Assembly: GCA_020249415.1 (NCBI GenBank)
Contig: JADCFR010000511.1
Span: 1-6,223, forward strand
Reading direction: 5' to 3'
Length of the DNA: 6,223 bases
DNA from: Roseomonas sp.
GTDB taxonomy: Bacteria > Pseudomonadota > Alphaproteobacteria > Acetobacterales > Acetobacteraceae
Of the stretch, positions 1-6,081 are shown in pieces (position 1 is the stretch's first letter; every line of letters starts with the position of its first letter). The translations under genes were made by a program, and so were the position numbers. The notes beneath the pieces are model-generated. The model was not told the origin of the DNA. It saw nothing but the letters and a program-made list of their open reading frames with translations, and did not search any database.

Positions 1-279
1 GCCTTTACCCGCTTCGGCAGCGGCAGCTTCGCCATTGGCGTGATGCGCCCCGATGGCTCGGGCGAGCGCATTTTGTCGGAAGGCTGGAAGATGGAAGCGC
101 CAAGCTTCGCCCCCAATGGCCGCATGCTGGTCTTTGGCCGGGAAACCCGCGCCACCGATGCGCGCGGCGGCGGTTATTCGGCGCGCATCCACACTATAGA
201 CATTGCGGGCTTCAATGAACGCCCCTTGCCAACACCAACCGATGCCACCGATCCAACCTGGTCCCCTTTGCTTTCCTGA
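1..279 (+). CDS. tolB: TolB, C-terminal fragment (Tol-Pal periplasmic beta-propeller protein), 5' end outside window
   Basis: The reading frame is open from base 1 and ends at TGA 277-279, giving the last 92 residues of a protein whose start lies to the left. TolB is a periplasmic protein with an N-terminal domain and a six-bladed beta-propeller that binds Pal and links it to the inner-membrane TolQRA complex. The fragment shows propeller-type repeats: a blade with RPDGSGERIL, then APSFAPNGRMLVFGRE, and the ending DPTWSPLLS, which matches the usual TolB C-terminus (a D-P-x-W-S-P blade-closing motif). The pal and cpoB genes directly downstream confirm the assignment. One oddity is an ATA isoleucine codon at 196-198, the only one I noticed in the genes here; it requires either TilS-modified tRNA-Ile or a UAU-anticodon tRNA. 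The identification rests on the C-terminal motif and the context. Confidence 0.92.
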   Translation, partial: AFTRFGSGSFAIGVMRPDGSGERILSEGWKMEAPSFAPNGRMLVFGRETRATDARGGGYSARIHTIDIAGFNERPLPTPTDATDPTWSPLLS

Positions 280-335
280 AGGTTTGGCTTGACCTCAGCG
301 GGTCGAGCCTTTACCGCACCGCACAAAGCTATGAT

Positions 336-350
336 TTTCCTGAAAGGAAA
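336..350 (+). promoter_or_regulatory. pal ribosome-binding site inside a short hairpin
   Basis: AAAGGA at 343-348 lies 8 bases before the pal ATG and is the clear Shine-Dalgarno for that gene. It is also one arm of a perfect 6-bp stem: TTTCCT (336-341) pairs with AGGAAA (345-350) around a GAA loop, and 335-338 is a run of four Us in the RNA. If it forms, the hairpin hides the ribosome-binding site. The pairing is read directly from the sequence; any regulatory role, for example temperature-dependent opening, is inference. Confidence 0.5.
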
Positions 351-356
351 CCAGTC

Positions 357-830
357 ATGAAGTTGAAATTCCTTGCTATTGCGGGTCTTGCGCTGCTCGC
401 CGCCTGTTCCAGGTCGGACAATAGCAGCACCTCCGGCACGGGGGCTGGCATGGGTGGGGCGGGCAATATCCGCCCCGGCAGCCAGGAAGATCTGGTCGCC
501 AATGTGGGTGATCGCATCTTCTTCGATTTTGATCGCAGCAATATCCGCGCCGATCAGCGCCCGGTATTGCAGCGTCAGGCGGAATGGATGGGCCGCTTCC
601 CGGAAGTCCAGGTCTTGGTTGAAGGCCATACCGATGAACGCGGCACGCGCGAATACAACCTGGCCCTTGGTCAGCGCCGTGCCAATGCCACGCGCGATGC
701 CCTGGTGGCGGGCGGCGTGAATGGCTCTCGCATTTCCACCATTTCCTTCGGCAAGGATCAGCCGGCGGCGCTGGGTTCGGATGAAAGCGCCTGGGCGCAG
801 AACCGCCGCGCCGTGACGGTGGTGCGATAA
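357..830 (+). CDS. pal: Pal, peptidoglycan-associated outer-membrane lipoprotein
   Basis: Pal is anchored in the inner leaflet of the outer membrane by its lipid and binds peptidoglycan through an OmpA-like domain; it also binds TolB and helps pull the outer membrane inward at division. The 157-residue protein starts with a lipoprotein signal peptide (MKLK, then a hydrophobic stretch) ending in the lipobox LAAC, with the acylated cysteine at residue 17. A flexible Ser/Gly-rich linker follows to about residue 45, then the OmpA/Pal domain. That domain shows FFDFDRSNI (55-63), the diaminopimelate-binding core GHTDERG (90-96) continuing into TREYN (97-101), and the conserved NRRA (149-152) near the end. 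The length is normal for the family. The start is fixed by the lipobox distance and by AAAGGA 8 bases upstream. Pal lies 77 bases after tolB and shares a reading frame with cpoB downstream, with one TAA between them. Confidence 0.98.
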   Translation: MKLKFLAIAGLALLAACSRSDNSSTSGTGAGMGGAGNIRPGSQEDLVANVGDRIFFDFDRSNIRADQRPVLQRQAEWMGRFPEVQVLVEGHTDERGTREYNLALGQRRANATRDALVAGGVNGSRISTISFGKDQPAALGSDESAWAQNRRAVTVVR

Positions 831-838
831 GGGAAAGG

Positions 839-858
839 GGCGCTGCTCCGGCGGCGCC
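839..858 (+). promoter_or_regulatory. Intercistronic C(UCCG)G tetraloop hairpin between pal and cpoB
   Basis: GGCGCTGC (839-846) pairs with GCGGCGCC (851-858): eight consecutive pairs, one of them G-U (844-853), closed by C846-G851 around the loop TCCG. UNCG loops closed by C-G are a known class of exceptionally stable RNA tetraloops. The hairpin starts 8 bases after the pal stop and ends 11 bases before the cpoB ATG. No T-run follows (the next bases are GCTTGAAG), so it does not look like an intrinsic terminator. Plausible roles are protecting the 3' end of pal mRNA or shaping cpoB translation. Confidence 0.6.
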
Positions 859-869
859 GCTTGAAGACC

Positions 870-1712
870 ATGGCAGGCCTTACCCCGGTTTTCCGTCTGG
901 CGCTTCTGGGCCTTGGGTTGGCGCTTGCCACGCCTGCGCAGGCTCAGGTGGAAACCCGCGAGGGGATCGCGCTGCAAAACCAGATCCTGGATTTGCGGCG
1001 GGAACTTGATGCGCTGCGGCGCGGTGGTGCCGCCATGCCCACGCCAAGCGCACCGGCGCGCGGACCGGCGGCTTCGGGCGATCTGGTGCAGCAATTGCTC
1101 GGTCGCGTGCAGGAGCTTGAGGAAGAAAACCGCCGCCTGCGTGGTCGCGCTGATGTCGCCGATAACAACGACCGGCAATTGCGCGCCGAGATCGAAAAAC
1201 TGCGCGGCGATTTGGATTTTCGCCTGCAAGCGCTCGAGAGAGGGGCTGGCCGCCCGGCCGCCCCGCGCCCTCCTCAGCCGGGGCCGGCGGCGCAAACCCC
1301 GCCAACCCCGGCACCCTCCAGCGCCCCTAGAACCGCTGAAAAAGCGATTGCGGATGGTCAGGCGGCTTTGGCGCGGCGCGATTTCTCAGCCGCCGAGGCC
1401 GCGGCGCGAGAGGCGATCCGCGCCCGCCCCGGCGCCCGCGTTCAGGATGCGCATTTGCTGCTGGGCGATGCGCTGATGGGCAAGCGGGATTTCCAGAACG
1501 CAGCGCTCGCCTATGATGAGGCCTATAGCCGCAACCGCCAGGGTGCGCGCGCGCCTGAGGCGATGATCGGCCTGGCCAATGCCTTTCAGGGCTTTGGCGC
1601 ACGGCGCGAAGCCTGTGAGACTTTGGATAATTTGCGCTCCAACTTCCCGAACTTGTCTGGCCCACAGGCCGAACGCGCGGCCGATAGCCGCCGCCGCGCG
1701 CAATGCCGGTGA
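870..1712 (+). CDS. cpoB: CpoB/YbgF, Tol-Pal system coiled-coil and TPR periplasmic protein
   Basis: CpoB (formerly YbgF) is a periplasmic protein that interacts with TolA and, in E. coli, coordinates peptidoglycan synthesis by PBP1B with outer-membrane constriction. From ATG 870 the protein has 280 residues. A signal peptide (hydrophobic 8-20) has a likely cleavage site after AQA (23-25). Coiled-coil segments follow at about 31-51 and 71-124, rich in Leu, Glu and Arg (for example QELEEENRRLRGR), then a Pro/Ala linker (125-156). A C-terminal TPR domain (about 157-280) includes the repeats beginning at AIADGQAALARRDF, VQDAHLLLGDAL and PEAMIGLANAF. A TTG at 861 would add three residues (MKT). 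ATG 870 is preferred by codon type, but neither start has a Shine-Dalgarno at normal distance: the purine run GGGAAAGG lies at 831-838, separated by the hairpin at 839-858. Gene order after pal supports the call. Confidence 0.93.
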   Translation: MAGLTPVFRLALLGLGLALATPAQAQVETREGIALQNQILDLRRELDALRRGGAAMPTPSAPARGPAASGDLVQQLLGRVQELEEENRRLRGRADVADNNDRQLRAEIEKLRGDLDFRLQALERGAGRPAAPRPPQPGPAAQTPPTPAPSSAPRTAEKAIADGQAALARRDFSAAEAAAREAIRARPGARVQDAHLLLGDALMGKRDFQNAALAYDEAYSRNRQGARAPEAMIGLANAFQGFGARREACETLDNLRSNFPNLSGPQAERAADSRRRAQCR

Positions 1713-1783
1713 GATAAGCCCATGGGGATAGCCCGCTTCCTGCGCTGAGCCTGCCGGTCAGCCGCGCCGAATTCGCCGCCGCC

Positions 1784-2989
1784 ATGGCGCCGCTTGGGCC
1801 ATTTGGTGCGGCGCCGTCGCTGGCGGTCGCGGTCTCTGGCGGGCCGCATAGCCTGGCGCTTGCCTTGCTCGCGCGGGATTGGATCGCGGCGCGCGGTGGG
1901 CGGGTGCTTGCCCTGGTCGCGGATCATGGGCTGAGGCCGGAAAGCGGGGCCGAGGCCGATCATGTCATGGCGCTGCTGGCAGACGCGGGGATCCCGGCGG
2001 AATGCCTGCGGCTTGGTCTGCCCGCTGGCGCGCGGATGCAGGAACGCGCCCGAATGGCGCGGCTCGCGGCGCTGACCGAGGCCGCTGCGCGCCATGGCTG
2101 CCCCTGGCTGCTGCTCGGTCATCACCGCGGCGATCAGGCGGAAACCCTGGCCTTTCGCGCCTTGCGCGGCAGTGGCGCGGCAGGGCTGGCCGCCATGGCG
2201 CCGATCCGTGTTGCGCCCAATTGCCTGATCCTGCGGCCCTTGCTTGGGTTTGCCCCGGCCCGTTTGGAGGCGGTGGTGGACGCTGCCGGCATCTCCCCAG
2301 TACGCGATCCTTCCAATGACAATCCGCGCTTTGCCCGTATCCGCCTGCGCCAGGCCCTGGGCGATCCGGGCGGGGAGGGTGAGGGTGTCGGCGCCCTTGC
2401 CGAGGCGGCGGAGGCTTTCGCGCGCCGCCGCGCCCGGCAGGAAGCCGCGCTGCTGGACCGGCTGGCGGCGGCGGCGGAAATCCACCCAGAAGCCTATGCT
2501 TGGCTGGACCCCAAGGCGCTGGGGGCAGATGCGCTTGGTGTCGCGGCATTGGCGCGCCTGATCGGCCTGATCGGCGGTGCCGCCTGGCCGGTCCCGCTTG
2601 GCGCAGCGGCGGCGCTGCTGGCGCGTGGGGGCGGCAGCCTTGCCGGTGCTTGGGTTCGCCCCGGCGCGGGCGGGCGCTGGTTGGTGGTGCGCGATCCCGG
2701 CCTGATTGCGCCAGCGCTGCCCTTGGCGCCCCCTTTTCTCTGGGATGGGCGGTTCCTGGTGAGCGGCCCGGCGCGGCAAGGCTGGGTTTGCGCTGCGCTC
2801 GGCGAAGCGGCCACCGCCTTCCGAAAGCACACCAAAACGCCGCTGGCCGCGCTGAGTGCCCTGCCAGCGCTTTGGGATGAAAAGGGAAAGCTGGCACTCC
2901 TGCCCGGCCTGTTCTATGCTGACGGGGTAGAAGCTGCAGCTTGGCGCCTGGTCTTTGCCCCAAGGGGTGGCGGCCTGCCGCCCGGCTGA
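1784..2989 (+). CDS. tilS: TilS, tRNA(Ile)-lysidine synthetase (start uncertain, unusual PP-loop)
   Basis: TilS uses ATP to attach lysine to the wobble cytidine (C34) of CAU-anticodon tRNA-Ile, so that it reads AUA and is charged with isoleucine. From ATG 1784 the protein has 401 residues, close to the usual 400-450. The N-terminal ATP-pyrophosphatase domain shows the PP-loop SGGPHS (18-23), DHGLRPES (47-54), QERARMARL (86-94), GHHRGDQAET (112-121) followed by RALRGSGAAGLAAM (125-138), and DPSNDNPRFARIRLR (175-189). The remaining half is an Ala-rich helical and C-terminal region. Two positions differ from the family pattern: the Asp of SGGxDS is His22, and the first Asp of the HHxDDQ element is Gly116. 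No Shine-Dalgarno precedes ATG 1784, and TilS-like coding (PVSRAEFAAAM) continues upstream in frame to about 1745, so the true start is probably further left. It lies 71 bases after cpoB and may be co-transcribed with it. Confidence 0.92.
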   Translation: MAPLGPFGAAPSLAVAVSGGPHSLALALLARDWIAARGGRVLALVADHGLRPESGAEADHVMALLADAGIPAECLRLGLPAGARMQERARMARLAALTEAAARHGCPWLLLGHHRGDQAETLAFRALRGSGAAGLAAMAPIRVAPNCLILRPLLGFAPARLEAVVDAAGISPVRDPSNDNPRFARIRLRQALGDPGGEGEGVGALAEAAEAFARRRARQEAALLDRLAAAAEIHPEAYAWLDPKALGADALGVAALARLIGLIGGAAWPVPLGAAAALLARGGGSLAGAWVRPGAGGRWLVVRDPGLIAPALPLAPPFLWDGRFLVSGPARQGWVCAALGEAATAFRKHTKTPLAALSALPALWDEKGKLALLPGLFYADGVEAAAWRLVFAPRGGGLPPG

Positions 2990-3011
2990 TCACGCTTTTG
3001 GGGCTGGATAT

Positions 3012-3039
3012 TTCACGCGGGACATTCAAGATGCGTGAA
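3012..3039 (+). promoter_or_regulatory. Spaced inverted repeat in the tilS-ftsH gap, candidate operator or promoter region
   Basis: TTCACGC (3012-3018) and GCGTGAA (3033-3039) are perfect inverted copies with centres 21 bases apart, about two helical turns, as expected of an operator bound by a dimer. As RNA the stem gains flanking G-U pairs (3011-3040 and 3019-3032) with a 12-base loop. No T-run follows, so a tilS terminator is unlikely. The 2990-3108 gap is the largest in the window and the natural place for an ftsH promoter. A weak sigma-70-like pair, TTCAAG (3025-3030) and TATGTA (3047-3052) spaced by 16, overlaps the repeat, but the match is poor. I saw no good heat-shock (sigma-32) promoter and no CIRCE element. 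Confidence 0.4.
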
Positions 3040-3096
3040 GCCTCACTATGTATGCTGGTAGCGGGCGGCGGATGACGCCATCATGCTCCTGAAGAT

Positions 3097-3103
3097 GGAA
3101 GGG
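3097..3103 (+). promoter_or_regulatory. ftsH ribosome-binding site
   Basis: GGAAGGG lies 5 bases upstream of GTG 3109. It decides the ftsH start: there is no in-frame ATG between this GTG and the upstream in-frame stop at 3073-3075. Confidence 0.75.
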
Positions 3104-3108
3104 TCGCG

Positions 3109-5031
3109 GTGAATAATTTCAGCCGAAACATGGCTTTATGGGTGATCGTGGCGCTGCTGCTGGTGGCGCTGTTCAACCTGTTTCAACCAAGCGGCTCCAG
3201 CCGCCCTGGCACTTCTCAAGTCGCCTATTCCGACTTTTTGAATGAGGTGCAGGCCGGCCATGTGCGCGATGTCACCATTCAGGGCCGCACCCTGACCGGG
3301 CAGCTCAATGATGGGCGGCAATTCACCACCTATACCCCGGAAGACCCAGCGCTGATTTCGCGCCTGACGGAAAAGGGCGTGCGCGTGGTGGCCCGGCCCG
3401 AGGAGGCCGAGGTCAATCCGCTGCTGCACTACCTGGCTTCCTGGTTCCCGATGCTGCTGCTGATTGGCGTTTGGATTTTCTTCATGCGCCAGATGCAGGG
3501 CGGCGGCGGGCGCGCCATGGGTTTCGGCAAATCGCGCGCCAAGCTGCTGACCGAAAAGCAGGGCCGCGTGACCTTTGATGATGTCGCCGGCATTGACGAA
3601 GCCAAGGCGGAGCTTGAGGAAATTGTCGAATTCCTGCGTGATCCGCAGAAATTCCAGCGCCTGGGCGGCAAGATCCCGAAGGGTGTGCTGCTGGTGGGTC
3701 CGCCCGGTACGGGTAAGACCTTGCTCGCGCGGTCCATCGCAGGCGAAGCGAATGTGCCCTTCTTCACGATTTCCGGTTCGGATTTCGTCGAAATGTTCGT
3801 GGGTGTTGGCGCATCGCGCGTGCGTGACATGTTCGAACAGGGCAAGAAGAACGCGCCTTGCATCATCTTCATTGATGAAATTGACGCGGTCGGGCGCCAT
3901 CGCGGCGCCGGGCTTGGCGGCGGCAATGATGAACGCGAACAGACGCTCAATCAGATGCTCGTCGAAATGGACGGGTTTGAAAGCAATGAGGGTGTGATCC
4001 TGATTGCCGCGACCAACCGCCCGGATGTGCTGGACCCTGCGCTGCTGCGCCCGGGCCGGTTTGACCGTCAGGTTGTGGTGCCAAATCCGGATGTGAATGG
4101 GCGCGAAAAGATCCTGCGCGTGCATATGCGCAAGGTGCCGCTCGCTTCCGATGTGGACCCGAAGGTGATCGCGCGTGGCACGCCGGGCTTTTCGGGTGCT
4201 GATCTGGCGAACCTTGTGAATGAAGCCGCTCTTCTGGCGGCGCGCACGGGACGGCGCACGGTTGGCATGGCGGAATTCGAAGCCGCCAAGGACAAGGTGC
4301 TGATGGGCGCGGAACGGCGCAGCCTTGTGATGTCCGAGGCCGAAAAGCGCATGACCGCCTATCATGAAGCGGGCCATGCTTTGGTTGCCATGAATGAACC
4401 GGAATGTGACCCGGTGCATAAGGCAACCATCATTCCGCGTGGCCGCGCGCTGGGTCTGGTGATGTCGCTGCCGGAAGGCGACCGTTATTCCAAACACAAA
4501 TCCAAGCTCAAGGCGGAACTCGCCATGGCGATGGGTGGGCGTGTGGCGGAAGAACTGATCTTCGGGGCGGATAAGGTCAGCAATGGCGCGTCCGGCGACA
4601 TCAAAATGGCGACCAATCAGGCGCGCATGATGGTGACCGAATGGGGCATGAGTGAAAAGCTTGGCATGATCGCCTATGGCGACAATAGCCAGGAGGTTTT
4701 CCTCGGCCATTCCGTGACGCAGACGAAGAATGTCTCGGAAGAAACCGCGCGCATGATTGATGGCGAAATCCGCGACATCATTGATGGCGCCTATGCGCGC
4801 GCCACGAAAATCCTGACCGAAAAAATGGATGAACTCCATTTGCTGGCGAAGGGTTTGCTGGAGCATGAAACGCTGAGCGGTGATGAAATCCGTCAGGTGA
4901 TCAAGGGTGAACCTGTGGTGCGCAATCGCCCGGATGAGCCGGTGAACCAGGGCCGCGGCAGCGTGCCGACGGCGGGCCGGCCCAGCATTCGCCCCGGTGG
5001 GCTTTCCCCAGGCGCCGCACCCGCCACCTGA
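3109..5031 (+). CDS. ftsH: FtsH, membrane-anchored ATP-dependent zinc metalloprotease
   Basis: FtsH is a hexameric inner-membrane AAA+ protease that extracts and degrades misassembled membrane proteins and short-lived regulators; in enterobacteria these include the heat-shock sigma factor and LpxC. The 640-residue protein begins at GTG with MNNFSRN and has a first membrane segment at about 8-25, a periplasmic domain of about 80 residues, and a second membrane segment at about 109-126. The AAA module has Walker A GPPGTGKT (197-204), pore motif MFVG (229-232), Walker B IIFIDEID (252-259) and the second region of homology [20 protein letters not shown], with arginine fingers R317 and R320. The protease domain has the zinc motif HEAGH (419-423) and the third ligand Asp497 in [11 protein letters not shown] low-complexity Pro/Gly/Arg tail closes the protein. 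Every catalytic element is present and the length is normal. It follows a 119-base gap and is 6 bases from folP, so ftsH and folP probably share a transcript. Confidence 0.99.
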   Translation: MNNFSRNMALWVIVALLLVALFNLFQPSGSSRPGTSQVAYSDFLNEVQAGHVRDVTIQGRTLTGQLNDGRQFTTYTPEDPALISRLTEKGVRVVARPEEAEVNPLLHYLASWFPMLLLIGVWIFFMRQMQGGGGRAMGFGKSRAKLLTEKQGRVTFDDVAGIDEAKAELEEIVEFLRDPQKFQRLGGKIPKGVLLVGPPGTGKTLLARSIAGEANVPFFTISGSDFVEMFVGVGASRVRDMFEQGKKNAPCIIFIDEIDAVGRHRGAGLGGGNDEREQTLNQMLVEMDGFESNEGVILIAATNRPDVLDPALLRPGRFDRQVVVPNPDVNGREKILRVHMRKVPLASDVDPKVIARGTPGFSGADLANLVNEAALLAARTGRRTVGMAEFEAAKDKVLMGAERRSLVMSEAEKRMTAYHEAGHALVAMNEPECDPVHKATIIPRGRALGLVMSLPEGDRYSKHKSKLKAELAMAMGGRVAEELIFGADKVSNGASGDIKMATNQARMMVTEWGMSEKLGMIAYGDNSQEVFLGHSVTQTKNVSEETARMIDGEIRDIIDGAYARATKILTEKMDELHLLAKGLLEHETLSGDEIRQVIKGEPVVRNRPDEPVNQGRGSVPTAGRPSIRPGGLSPGAAPAT

Positions 5032-5037
5032 CCAGTC

Positions 5038-6081
5038 GTGGCGCGCGAGCGTTGGTTGCATCCGCTGGGCCTGTTGTCAGGCCCAGCCGCGTTTCGGGCC
5101 ATTGGTGAAGGCCAGGCGCTGCCCTTACAAGGTGGCGATCTGGCCTTTTGCTTGGCGCGGCTGATTGAGGATGGGCGTGAGGTCGCGACCCTGCCCGTCG
5201 CAGCCCTGCCGGAAGATTGGGGCGATGAGATCGAGGCCATCACCGCGCGGCCTTTGCCCTTTGCCGGCTTGGTTGCAACGCGTCCATTGGTGATGGGCAT
5301 TCTGAACATCACGCCCGATAGTTTTTCCGATGGCGGGCGGCATTTCGATGCCGAGGCCGCGATTGCCGCCGGCCATGCCATGTTGGAAGCAGGCGCGGAT
5401 ATCCTCGATATTGGCGGGGAATCCACGCGCCCCGGCGCGGAGCCCGTCGCGCCCCAGGCAGAAATCGCCCGTGTCATTCCGGTGGTGCGTGAGTTGGCCA
5501 AGGCGGCGCCAGTCAGCATTGATACGCGCCATGCCGCGACCATGCAGGCCGCCCTCGAAGCCGGTGCTGAGATTATCAATGACGTGACGGCGCTGCGCCA
5601 TGATCCGGCGGCAGTGGATGTGCTGGCGCGCACGCAGACCCCGGTGGTGCTGATGCATATGCCGGGCACGGACCCGCGCGAGATGCAGGCACAGGCCGAT
5701 TACGCCGATGTGGTCTTGGATGTGGCGCGCTTTCTGCGCGACCGGGTGGCCACGCTGGAAGCGCTTGGCATTGCGCGCGGGCGGATCGCGATTGATCCCG
5801 GCATCGGTTTTGGCAAGACCATGGCGCATAACCTTGCCTTGATCGAAGCCCTGCCCATTCTGGCGGGGATTGGTTGCCCGATCATGCTCGGCGCATCGCG
5901 CAAGCGCTTCATCGGCACGTTATCAGGCGTAGAACATGCCGAAGCGCGGCTGGCCGGCAGCCTGGCCGTGGCCCTGGCCGGCGCGGCGCGTGGTGCTGCC
6001 ATTCTGCGCGTGCATGATGTGGTAGAAACCATCCAGGCGCTGGCCGTCTGGCAGGCTTGCGCGAATGGCAGCGCTGGATGA
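5038..6081 (+). CDS. folP: FolP, dihydropteroate synthase with N-terminal extension
   Basis: FolP condenses 6-hydroxymethyl-dihydropterin pyrophosphate with p-aminobenzoate to make dihydropteroate in folate synthesis; it is the target of sulfonamides. The 347-residue protein has a core TIM barrel from about residue 82 with the classic motifs: NITPDSFSDGG (90-100), DIGGESTRPG (124-133), IDTR (161-164), NDVTAL (181-186), MHMPG (206-210), DPGIGFGK (253-260), the GASRKRF loop (285-291) and RVHDV (324-328). About 80 residues precede the barrel. The E. coli enzyme has about 282 residues and lacks this part, but extended forms occur in alphaproteobacteria. The GTG start at 5038, 6 bases after the ftsH stop, has no clear Shine-Dalgarno, so translation probably depends on ribosomes finishing ftsH. 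A perfect hairpin lies in codons 9-17. The catalytic motifs look intact. Confidence 0.97.
   Translation: MARERWLHPLGLLSGPAAFRAIGEGQALPLQGGDLAFCLARLIEDGREVATLPVAALPEDWGDEIEAITARPLPFAGLVATRPLVMGILNITPDSFSDGGRHFDAEAAIAAGHAMLEAGADILDIGGESTRPGAEPVAPQAEIARVIPVVRELAKAAPVSIDTRHAATMQAALEAGAEIINDVTALRHDPAAVDVLARTQTPVVLMHMPGTDPREMQAQADYADVVLDVARFLRDRVATLEALGIARGRIAIDPGIGFGKTMAHNLALIEALPILAGIGCPIMLGASRKRFIGTLSGVEHAEARLAGSLAVALAGAARGAAILRVHDVVETIQALAVWQACANGSAG
5064..5087 (+). promoter_or_regulatory. Perfect 10-bp hairpin in the 5' coding part of folP
   Basis: GCTGGGCCTG (5064-5073) and CAGGCCCAGC (5078-5087) are perfect inverted copies around a TTGT loop. The stem starts 26 bases into folP and 32 bases after the ftsH stop. 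Only a short TTT (5092-5094) follows, so it is a weak terminator at best. It could pause ribosomes or polymerase, stabilise the 3' end of ftsH mRNA, or simply reflect codon choice in an LGLLSGPAA segment. The structure is read directly; its function is unknown. Confidence 0.5.

Noticed and set aside
287..306. GACC-TCAGCG-GGTC type small inverted repeat after tolB as a terminator.
   Set aside because: The stem is only about 4 bp with no T-run, which is expected by chance in GC-rich DNA.
289..335. TTGACC (289-294) and TATGAT (330-335) as a promoter for pal.
   Set aside because: Each box looks good alone but they are 35 bases apart, far beyond the usual 16-18, and neither has a convincing partner at the right distance.
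828..872. pal and cpoB share a frame with only one TAA between them, and a stable hairpin lies 8 bases after the stop, resembling stop-codon readthrough signals.
   Set aside because: UAA readthrough is inefficient in bacteria, cpoB has its own signal peptide, and a fusion would place that signal inside a lipoprotein. The shared frame is a one-in-three coincidence.
2969..2998. A GGCGG-CCTG-CCGCC stem at the tilS 3' end followed by TTTT at 2995-2998, considered as a terminator.
   Set aside because: The stem is only 5 bp, lies inside the coding sequence, and is separated from the T-run by 12 bases, so it does not fit an intrinsic terminator.
1586..3029. Long minus-strand frames opposite tilS (to 2830 and 3029), and a similar one opposite tolB/pal/cpoB (174-1295).
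   Set aside because: They are explained by GC-rich codon bias on the coding strand. The products are Arg/Pro/Ala-rich with no recognisable domains, and the plus-strand genes are well supported.
3031..3075. A 14-codon ORF (ATG 3031 to TGA 3073-3075) upstream of ftsH.
   Set aside because: It has no Shine-Dalgarno, uses rare codons (TCA, CTA, TGT) and does not couple to the ftsH start.
3136..5061. A 641-codon open frame on the minus strand across nearly all of ftsH.
   Set aside because: It is in exact codon register with ftsH, so antisense stops could only come from sense TTA, CTA or TCA codons, which this GC-rich genome avoids. The translation is low-complexity and unlike a known family.
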